Shown: piece by piece, positions 25,100 to 32,700 of the stretch
Position numbering within the stretch: position 1 is the stretch's first letter
How the letters are laid out: each line of letters begins with the position of its first letter
Assembly: GCF_026460945.1 (NCBI RefSeq)
Contig: NZ_JAOVZV010000003.1
Coordinates: forward strand, 310,001-374,000
Direction: 5' to 3'
Source: Chryseobacterium luquanense
Lineage (GTDB): Bacteria; Bacteroidota; Bacteroidia; Flavobacteriales; Weeksellaceae
Length of the DNA stretch: 64,000 bases
Position numbers and translations under genes: made by a program
Notes under the pieces: model-generated
Databases searched by the model: none
What the model was told of the DNA's origin: nothing
Seen by the model: only the letters and a program-made list of their open reading frames with translations

Positions 25100-26281
25100 T
25101 TAAGATTTAATTGTCTGTGTTTTTAAGGTTAAAATAAATGAAATGGCAACGGCCAGACTGAGCAATCCGACAAACCAAAACCATGATGTGGCATGAAGAA
25201 AATAACCGCTGCCACTTCCTAACACACTCGATCCGAAGTAATAAAACAGCCAGTAAATCGACGTTGCCGCAGATTTTGCTGACTTTGCTTTTACAGCTAC
25301 CATTCTGCTCGCCATTGTGTGTGCTGCAAAAAACGTGAAGGTAAATAATCCCAAACCTAAAATAACAATCCAGACATGGGTCGAAAAAAGACAGAAAACT
25401 CCGATAATCATAGTCAATACTGAAGTTTTAAGGATTGTCGGCTGACTGTATTTTAAGGACCATCTTCCTGAAAGCATCGTTCCAAAAACCCCAACTGTGT
25501 ACATCAAAAAAATGAATGCGATGAAAATATGATTTAATGAAAATGGAGGCTGTTCTAATCTGAAGCTCAGATAATTGTAAACACTTACAAAGGATCCCAT
25601 CAGCAAAGCAGCGATGAAGTATAAACTTAAAAAATCAGGATCAGAAAAAAACGTTTTCATCTGTCTCATTTTTAAAGCCAGACGCTGACTCTGCGGTCTG
25701 AAAAATTGGGATTCAGGGAAAAATTTCCAGAAAACCAAAGCCAGAAAAAGGCTCTCAACACCGATGATTAAAACAGCATTGCGCCATCCCACTTCTCCTG
25801 CCAGCAAGGTTGCAAAAATTCTTCCGCTCATTCCGCCGATAATATTTCCGCTCAGATACATGCTCAAGGTCAGACCCAACACGGAGGTTGAGACTTCTTC
25901 AGTAATGTACGCCAGAGCAACCGCCGAAACTCCCGAAATAACAAAACCTTTTAAAACACCGAGAAAAACAAGGATTTCAAGTTGATGGACGTATGAGGAA
26001 ATTAAAGTCAAAAATGCAGAACTGAGTAAAGAGAACAGCATGAGTCTTTTCCTTGAAAATGCGTCGGCTTTAAATGAAAAGAACAGCAGTCCGGTGGCCA
26101 TTCCGATTGTTGATGAAGAAACCAGCAGCGAACTGTCACCAACCGAAGTTTTAAATTCTGAAGCAACGTTGGGAAGCAAAGGCTGAAATAAATAGAGCTG
26201 TGAAAAGACCGACAAACCAGACAGAAAAATACAGATCTGGATAGCCCATAATCGCTTTGTATTTTTTTCCGCTTTCTCCAT
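25100..26281 (-). CDS. MFS transporter, YnfM/arabinose-efflux type
   Basis: A 393-residue major facilitator with twelve hydrophobic segments. The cytoplasmic loop 2-3 motif is FSFKADAFSRKRLM, close to the RxxDxxGR-type signature. Proteins of the YnfM family export small organic molecules or sugars; the substrate is unknown. It is transcribed divergently from a LysR regulator 100 bp away and forms an operon with the MBL hydrolase, the classic arrangement of a LysR-regulated efflux and detoxification unit. Confidence 0.92.
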   Translation of the reverse strand: MEKAEKNTKRLWAIQICIFLSGLSVFSQLYLFQPLLPNVASEFKTSVGDSSLLVSSSTIGMATGLLFFSFKADAFSRKRLMLFSLLSSAFLTLISSYVHQLEILVFLGVLKGFVISGVSAVALAYITEEVSTSVLGLTLSMYLSGNIIGGMSGRIFATLLAGEVGWRNAVLIIGVESLFLALVFWKFFPESQFFRPQSQRLALKMRQMKTFFSDPDFLSLYFIAALLMGSFVSVYNYLSFRLEQPPFSLNHIFIAFIFLMYTVGVFGTMLSGRWSLKYSQPTILKTSVLTMIIGVFCLFSTHVWIVILGLGLFTFTFFAAHTMASRMVAVKAKSAKSAATSIYWLFYYFGSSVLGSGSGYFLHATSWFWFVGLLSLAVAISFILTLKTQTIKS

Positions 26282-26326
26282 TTGCTGTTTAAATTATTTT
26301 GATAAAGCAAAGTTCAGTATAATTTT

Positions 26327-26334
26327 TAAATTTG
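26327..26334 (+). promoter_or_regulatory. Candidate -7 box upstream of the LysR regulator
   Basis: TAAATTTG is a perfect match to TAnnTTTG, 47 bases before the ATG. A TTTTG lies 25 bases upstream, a little farther than usual. Confidence 0.4.
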
Positions 26335-26381
26335 TAAAACGCTTTATTTCGATAACATCAATCTACAAAACCGATTTACGA

Positions 26382-27251
26382 ATGGAACTCCGTCAACTTA
26401 AATATTTCCTCAAAGCCAGAGAACTGATGAACTTCACGGAAGCAGCGAATGCAATGCACATCAGTCAGAGCACGCTTTCCCAACAGATAAAACAGTTGGA
26501 AATGGAAATTGACACGCCGCTTTTCAACAGAATCGGGAAAAGAATTCAGCTTACCGAAGCCGGAAATATTTTCGCAGAGTTTGCCAAAAAATCGGTTCGG
26601 ACTTCTGAAGAATCTTTACTGGCGATGCATGATCTGAAAAAACTTTCACGCGGAAGCCTGAAAATTGGCGTTTCGTATGGACTTCGTTCGATATTGGTTC
26701 CTGCTGTGAAAAATTTCATTCAGAATTATCCTCAGATCAATCTTGAAATCCTTTTTGAAACTACCGATATTCTGCTGAAAAAATTAAGCGACGCTGAACT
26801 TGATTTAGTTTTAAGTTATCAGGAAGCTCATCCGGCAGAAAATTTCACTTATCAGAATCTATTTGTTTCTGAAATGATGTTTGTAACTTCTACAAATTCT
26901 GAATTTTCAAAACTTAAAAAGATCAATCTAAAAACCATTGCTGAACTCCCCTTGGCAATGCCTTTTGACGGTTTTAGCACCACACATTACGTCATGGATT
27001 TATTTAAACAAAACCTCATTTCTCCAAACGTAAAAATGAAGATCAACGACATTCCGACTTTGATAGAAATTGTAGAAAACGGAATTTTCCATACCATTTT
27101 AGCCGATTCTACTGTAAGTGACAGACAAAATCTGGTGACCATTCCGATCACTGAAAATAAGGCTGAGCGCAAAGCTGTTTTAATGCAACTGAAAGAAGCA
27201 TATCAAACCGAGGCGATGAAAAGTTTTTCTGAGATGATAATGAAAATCTAA
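26382..27251 (+). CDS. LysR-family transcriptional regulator
   Basis: A 289-residue regulator with an N-terminal winged HTH (MELRQLKYFLKARELMNFT, HISQSTLSQQIKQLE) and a periplasmic-binding-like effector domain (residues about 90-289). The N-terminus ELRQLKYF is close to the CynR/CbbR group. It is divergent from the MFS-MBL operon, which it most probably controls. Confidence 0.93.
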   Translation: MELRQLKYFLKARELMNFTEAANAMHISQSTLSQQIKQLEMEIDTPLFNRIGKRIQLTEAGNIFAEFAKKSVRTSEESLLAMHDLKKLSRGSLKIGVSYGLRSILVPAVKNFIQNYPQINLEILFETTDILLKKLSDAELDLVLSYQEAHPAENFTYQNLFVSEMMFVTSTNSEFSKLKKINLKTIAELPLAMPFDGFSTTHYVMDLFKQNLISPNVKMKINDIPTLIEIVENGIFHTILADSTVSDRQNLVTIPITENKAERKAVLMQLKEAYQTEAMKSFSEMIMKI

Positions 27252-27313
27252 ATTCCCAGTTCTTTCCAGATTTCTTCCCAAATTTTTCCCGATTCGTGAT
27301 GTTGATTTGCAGT

Positions 27314-28123
27314 ATGAAAACAACGAAACGAATTATATTCACAGGAATTTTAAGTATTCTAGGATGCATCTCATCATTTGCACAAACGCAGTTTAAACCT
27401 GTAAAAGTTTCCCATGCAGAACCAATTTTTCAGGATTTGGTGCGGGATCTCGGAGCCAGAAAAGGAGAAAAGGAATTCAATCTGGGAGCCGATTTTTCAA
27501 GCGGAACTCATTACAGAGAAAACGGATATTTAGCCGAATACGAATTTGCGCCGATCAACCGATTAGGCCTGGAAGTAGAAACCGATTTTTCTTTTTTCAC
27601 TCCGAAAAACAATTCTACCAGAGAACAAATTCCGGGAAACCGATTAGACGGAATCAGACTATCTGCGCAGTACACGTTTTTTGTTTCGGAAAAATCTCAG
27701 ACTTCGATGGCTTTGGGCTATACGCAGGTTCTGGAGTTCACAGATTTTAAAAATTATGGCAGAGGAAAAGTCATCACCGGCTTGATGTACAGTCCGTTTT
27801 TTGTGGCAGCGAAAAAATGGGGTTCCAACATTCACACTTTGGTTTACACCTATCCGATGATTCAGCACGAACTGGGCGAAAAAGGAACTCAGGTCGACTG
27901 GCAGATCAATACTTCCGTGATGTACTCTCTACCCAACTCCGGTCATTTCATCGGGATGGAAGTCAACAAAGAAATCACCCACGGAAAAATGTTTGTCTCG
28001 CTTCGTCCGCAAATCAAAATCAAACTGGATTCTCATTTTGCGGTAGGAATCGTGACGGGAATTCCTGTTTTGCACGATAAAGAAAATGTGTCTTCGTTTT
28101 TCAGATTGGTGTATGAGCCTTGA
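27314..28123 (+). CDS. Outer-membrane beta-barrel-like protein (HAEPI...LVRDLGARKGEKE family)
   Basis: A 269-residue exported protein; the ATG at 27314 precedes a signal peptide (KTTKRIIFTGILSILGCISSFAQ), while the earlier GTG and ATG add six residues. The mature protein begins with HAEPIFQDLVRDLGARKGEKE, a block I recognise from Bacteroidota proteins often misannotated, and continues as alternating beta-strands ending in an aromatic residue-rich tail (FFRLVYEP). No enzymatic motif. Beta-barrel assignment rests on strand alternation and the lack of other signals. Confidence 0.7.
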   Translation: MKTTKRIIFTGILSILGCISSFAQTQFKPVKVSHAEPIFQDLVRDLGARKGEKEFNLGADFSSGTHYRENGYLAEYEFAPINRLGLEVETDFSFFTPKNNSTREQIPGNRLDGIRLSAQYTFFVSEKSQTSMALGYTQVLEFTDFKNYGRGKVITGLMYSPFFVAAKKWGSNIHTLVYTYPMIQHELGEKGTQVDWQINTSVMYSLPNSGHFIGMEVNKEITHGKMFVSLRPQIKIKLDSHFAVGIVTGIPVLHDKENVSSFFRLVYEP

Positions 28124-28239
28124 TTAACGTTGTAATTTTTATTACTGTTGACATTGCAATCTGTTGAATTTCTCAAACTTTCTGAAGCAGGAATTCATCT
28201 TTGATCAAATTTTTTAACATCCGCAATTTGTTATAAAAT

Positions 28240-28330
28240 TTAATTTAACGCAAAGTAAAGCAGAGAATTTCGAATTATGATCGTTTTTAAATTATACAAA
28301 GGCGTTGACTTAAACAAGAAATACAAAGCA
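28240..28330 (+). repeat. GCAAAGGCG dispersed element, copy B
   Basis: Begins TTTAACGCAAAGTAAAGC, passes through AATTATGATCG, and ends ACAAAGGCGTTGACTTAAAC AAG followed by AAATACAAAG. It matches copy A (15890-15976, minus) over its whole length. Confidence 0.55.
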
Positions 28331-28374
28331 CTCATAACAGTGAAAATTTACGGATCATCATTTAATTTTTTTCT

Positions 28375-28440
28375 CTCGCAGATTTTGCTGATGGTGCAGA
28401 TTTTTAATTATTCCGCTCAATCTGTTTCATCTGTGTGATA
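28375..28440. repeat. CACAGATT long-hairpin repeat, degenerate copy
   Basis: Contains CTCGCAGATTTTGCTGATGG and TCAATCTGTTTCATCTGTGT, recognisable as family members, but the stem is interrupted by several mismatches. Confidence 0.4.
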
Positions 28441-28468
28441 TTTTTTTTCAAATAAAAAGGTTTTAAAA

Positions 28469-28906
28469 TTACCGTATATCCTTTTTAATCACCAGATATT
28501 TCAAATCTTTATCTCCAGCATTGCTGATTCCATGCTCCGAGTTGGGCGGACAGTACAAACTGGTATTCGGGCCGACTTCCATGGTTTTTCCGTTGAGATA
28601 AAACGAAGCTTTTCCTTCCAAAATATAAAAAAATTCCTCTTCAGGATGACGATGTGGTGCATGTGTAGATTTTCCGGGCTCTACAATACTCATCTTTAAT
28701 GTGTTTTCTTCAGTAAACTTTTTGTCGGCGAACCAATACTGATAACCGGAATTTGTTTTTTTTGCCTGAGCTAAATCAAATGTGTTGACGCAATTTTCGA
28801 TGGTGTAATTGGCAGGCACTTTTGCTTGTTCAACTTTCTGAGCATACATTTTTTGCTGAAACAGCATGATGAAGACGGCAGCGAAGAGTGGAGAAAATCT
28901 TTTCAT
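28469..28906 (-). CDS. Secreted cupin-domain protein
   Basis: A 145-residue cupin with a signal peptide (to about MYAQK, residue 23). The metal motif is APHRHPEEEFFYILEG, with a second histidine in PPNSEHGISNAG. The cupin barrel starts around residue 60. Extracytoplasmic single-domain cupins of this kind are common in Bacteroidota; the function is unknown, and there is no link to the pectin genes. Confidence 0.82.
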   Translation of the reverse strand: MKRFSPLFAAVFIMLFQQKMYAQKVEQAKVPANYTIENCVNTFDLAQAKKTNSGYQYWFADKKFTEENTLKMSIVEPGKSTHAPHRHPEEEFFYILEGKASFYLNGKTMEVGPNTSLYCPPNSEHGISNAGDKDLKYLVIKKDIR

Positions 28907-29094
28907 TTTTAAATTATTAAAACAATCTTTTCAAAGATATTCAATTCTGTTCTGAATTTTCTGCTTTCAGCAGTTTTTCGGATCTAAAAACTTTAAAGTA
29001 TTTCAAAAACACACCCAGATTTCATTCAGAATAATCATTCAAAAAAATTTTAATCAGTGAGAAAATAGAGGTGTAATCTTAAGAAATTTATTTC

Positions 29095-29137
29095 CCTTAA
29101 ACCATCTTAACTCCTTAATAGATCTTAATGGTTTTAA
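29095..29137. repeat. TTAAACCAT small hairpin
   Basis: CCTTAAACCATCTTAA pairs with TTAATGGTTTTAA. This is a short relative of the element at 6137-6260. The rest of the gap 28907-29206 shows nothing recognisable. Confidence 0.45.
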
Positions 29138-29206
29138 AAAAATAAAAAGAATTCCCAATTGTTTCCAGAATCGTGTCAGAAATTAGCATTATAAAAAATT
29201 TACGTT

Positions 29207-29653
29207 ATGAAAAATTTAATTGCAGCTATCAGCATTTTTGGTTTAGGTTTAACCCACATTTCAGCGCAGGATATTCATCAGAATGAAGTTCCTTCCGTGA
29301 TTCTTAACAACTTTCAGAAGAGTTTTCCAAAAGCCGCAGATACCGACTGGGAAATTAAAGGAAATCTATATGAAGTGGAATTTGAAACAGGATTTTTAGG
29401 CGACGACCACAAAGTTCTGTATTCAAGAGACGGAAAACTGGTGAGACACGAGGAAGAAATTTCTAAAGGTAATCTTCCGAAAGCTGTATTGGCCTCGATC
29501 AACAAATCTTTTGCAGGCTACAGAACCGATGATTTGAAGAAAATTGCGGAAGGCAGAAAAGTAATTTACCATGTCGAACTGAAAAATATTTCTCAGGAAT
29601 GGAAAGTGGTTTTTGACGCGCAGGGGAGAATTCTAGAGAAGAGAGCAGATTAA
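29207..29653 (+). CDS. PepSY-like (putative beta-lactamase-inhibitor-like) periplasmic protein
   Basis: A 148-residue exported protein (signal peptide to about ISAQ, residue 21) with two repeats of the PepSY-like fold: SFPKAADTDWEIKGNLYEVEFE and FAGYRTDDLKKIAEGRKVIYHVEL (only their central parts, DTDWEIKGNLYEVEF and IAEGRKVIYHVEL, are quoted as motifs). Such DUF2874 proteins are abundant in Bacteroidota and have no assigned biochemical role. It precedes the large helicase gene by 143 bp and has no evident link to it. Confidence 0.82.
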   Translation: MKNLIAAISIFGLGLTHISAQDIHQNEVPSVILNNFQKSFPKAADTDWEIKGNLYEVEFETGFLGDDHKVLYSRDGKLVRHEEEISKGNLPKAVLASINKSFAGYRTDDLKKIAEGRKVIYHVELKNISQEWKVVFDAQGRILEKRAD

Positions 29654-29725
29654 AAATTATATTCTTTGCAGAAGTCGTGATTTAAGTAAGAAGAACAATT
29701 TAATAAAATATCATTCAGACATTCA

Positions 29726-29757
29726 TTTTGTCAATATCTGTTTTATTTCTAAATTGC
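29726..29757 (+). promoter_or_regulatory. Possible promoter of the DUF4011/helicase gene
   Basis: TTTTG at 29726-29730 is followed by 19 bases and TAAATTGC at 29750-29757, a partial match to TAnnTTTG with correct spacing. The predicted leader is about 40 bases and contains a CTCCCGAAAAAGAGAG hairpin. Confidence 0.35.
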
Positions 29758-29796
29758 ATTATCTCCCGAAAAAGAGAGTGATCACAAAATACATTT

Positions 29797-32700
29797 ATGA
29801 ATCAGATTATTCCGTTTGACTTACAGATACAGCACAGCCCTTATTTCAACTACACTTTTTGCTTAAACCAATATCCTTTTTTGCAGAGCATTGCTTTCAG
29901 AGAAGTGAGTGAAGATCTTGAAAATCTGAATCTTCAAATCAGTTCTTCATTGGGTTTATTTGAAAAATATGATGTTTACATTGATAAAATAAAAGCGAAT
30001 GCGCTGTATAAAATCTCCCTTTTCAATTTTGTCTTTAATAATAATTTGCTGAAAAGACTGACGGAAAAAGATTTAGATCAGATCAAAATTCATGTTTTTC
30101 AAGACGGAGAATCTCTTTTTGAAAAAAGTTTCAGCATCGAAGTTTTGCCGATGGATTATTTTGGTGGACTGCAATCGTATCCGCAACTTCTGGCTTCGTA
30201 TGTACTCTCCAACAACACTTCTTTGTATAAACTGAAAGCGGATGCCATTGATATTTTAGCGAGAAATAAACTCACGCCGTCGTTTGAAGGTTATCAGCAG
30301 AAAAGCAAGGAAAGGGTTTTGCAGATGGTTTCGGCGATTTACAAATCTATTCAGAATCTGGATTTGATTTACAGTTCGATGCCGCCAAGTTTTGAGAAGA
30401 ACGGACAGAGAATCAGACTTGTAGATACCGTTTTGGAAACAAAACTCGGGAACTGCATTGATATTTCCCTGCTTTTTGCAGCCTGTCTCGAAGCGATTGA
30501 TTTAAATCCAATAATTGTTGTAACAGAAGGTCATGCCTTTGTCGGAGTATGGCTGGATGATCAGCGTTTCGACGGGATGGTTAATTTTGATCAGGCGGCT
30601 ATCTCCAAAAGAATTGCTTCGGGAATTAAAGAAATTGCTTTAATTGAATCGACCAGCCTTTGTCGAGGTAGCAACATTTCATTCAAAGATGCGATGAATT
30701 CTGCCGAAACTCAACTGATGGATTCTTCAAGATTTCTTTTGTCCTTGGATATTAAAAACGCAAGATCGGCAGGAATCTCTCCGCTCCCACTTCTTAAAAA
30801 TGAAACAATTCAGAGTCAGGATTTCGATTCCATTCCACATTCAACTGAGCTCGATCAGGATTTTAATTTGGGAACGCAGTATGACGATCTCGAACTGACC
30901 GATTTTTCGAATTTAACCAAACAGAAAGTCTGGGAAAGAAAACTGCTCGATCTTTCGCTCAGAAACAATCTTCTGAATCTGCGCTTTACCAAAAGCATAC
31001 TTCAGCTGATTGACACGAAAATAAACGTGCTCGAAGACAGCCTTGCCGACGGAAAGTCATTTACGATTCATCCCGACAACAATCAGGCTGTGCTCAGAAA
31101 ATACAGTCTATACGGCGAACCTTTGCATCAGTCGCAACCGCTTTTCAAACTGGCGGAAGATGAGTTTAAATATAACCGACTTCTAACGTATTATCATCAG
31201 GATGACCTCGACAATATTCTCACGAACTTGTATCGAAGCGCAAAACTTGCCGAAGAAGAAAACGGAAAAAGTACACTGTATCTGGGCATTGGTTTGTTGA
31301 AATGGTTTGAACCTAAAAATAAAGACATTCCGAGGCTCGCTCCTATTTTATTGATCCCTGTCGAACTTTCTCGGAAGTCGGTGAATTCTAAATTTACGCT
31401 TCGAAGCCGTGAGGAGGAAACCATGATCAACATTACGTTGTTGGAATATTTAAAACAGGAATTCAAACTCAACATCAACATCCTCGAAAATCTTCCAATG
31501 GATGAATCGGGAGTTGATGTTCCGAAAGTTTTGGCGATTATCCGAAATGCCGTTCTCAATCTTGAAGGTTGGGATGTTTTGGAGCAGTTGGTTTTGGGAA
31601 TTTTCTCTTTTAACAAATTGATTCTTTGGCAGGATATTTCAAAATATTCAGAAGAAATTCAGAAATCTTCGATTGTAAAAAGTCTGATCGACGGCCGCCT
31701 GACCGGAACTTTGGAAAGCGTGGAAAATGATGCCGAAAGTCTTGAAAACATCTCCGCTTCTGAATTGGTTTTGCCAATTTCAACGGACAATTCTCAATTG
31801 AATGCTGTAAAAAATGCCAACCTCAACAAAAGTTTCATCCTTCACGGACCTCCCGGAACCGGAAAATCACAGACGATTACCAACATCATCGCCGATGCTC
31901 TGTCGAATGACAAAAAAGTGCTGTTCGTGGCTGCTAAAAAAGCCGCTCTGGATGTAGTTCACAACCGTCTTGAAAATATTGGTCTGGGTGCATTCTGTCT
32001 CGAACTGCATTCCAATAAATCAAAAAAATCGGATGTTCTGAAACAGTTTGAAAGAACGCTGGAAGTTCCGAAATATAAAATCAACGCCGATTATCACGAA
32101 GAAGCAAAACGCCTTGATGAGCGCAGAAAAGAACTCGGAAAATATGTGAATGATCTGCATCAGAAATTCCCGATTGGCTGGAGTTTATTTGATACGATTG
32201 CCTTTCTAGAAACCAATCACGTAAAAGCCGATGAACGTTTTCACATCAATTTCCCTCTGGAAAGTGCCGATGTGTTCAATTGGAATCAGTGGAAAGACTG
32301 GTTGATTCCGTTTGCGTCGATTGGGCAAAAGATTGGGCAGCCTTCGCTTCATGCTTTGCGACCGATCAAAACATCGAGCCATCAGTTTGAAAATAAAAAC
32401 CTGATTCTGTCGGCAATTTCTCAGCTTAATGAAAAGAAAAATTCGGCTGAGCAGATTAAAAAACAGTTTCAGCTTAAGGAAGTTTCCAATGCGGACAGTG
32501 TGGAAATTCTTGAATTTTTAAAAGACAATCCTGTAAAATCGGGGTTGGTTGATCTGGTTTTTAATGAAGGTCAGCTGAATTTATTTAAAAACTGGATGGC
32601 GCAACAGACGCAGTTTCAACAAACTGAAAGTCAAATCACTTCCAATTTTAATTCTTCCATCTTAAACATTGATTTTGCTTCATTAAAATTGATTTGGAAT

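Larger units (their letters stand above)
28124..28468. other. 345-bp gap with two repeat elements
   Basis: This convergent gap contains the GCAAAGGCG element at 28240-28330 and a degenerate CACAGATT hairpin at 28375-28440. No ORF, promoter or terminator with a T-run is convincing elsewhere. Confidence 0.5.
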
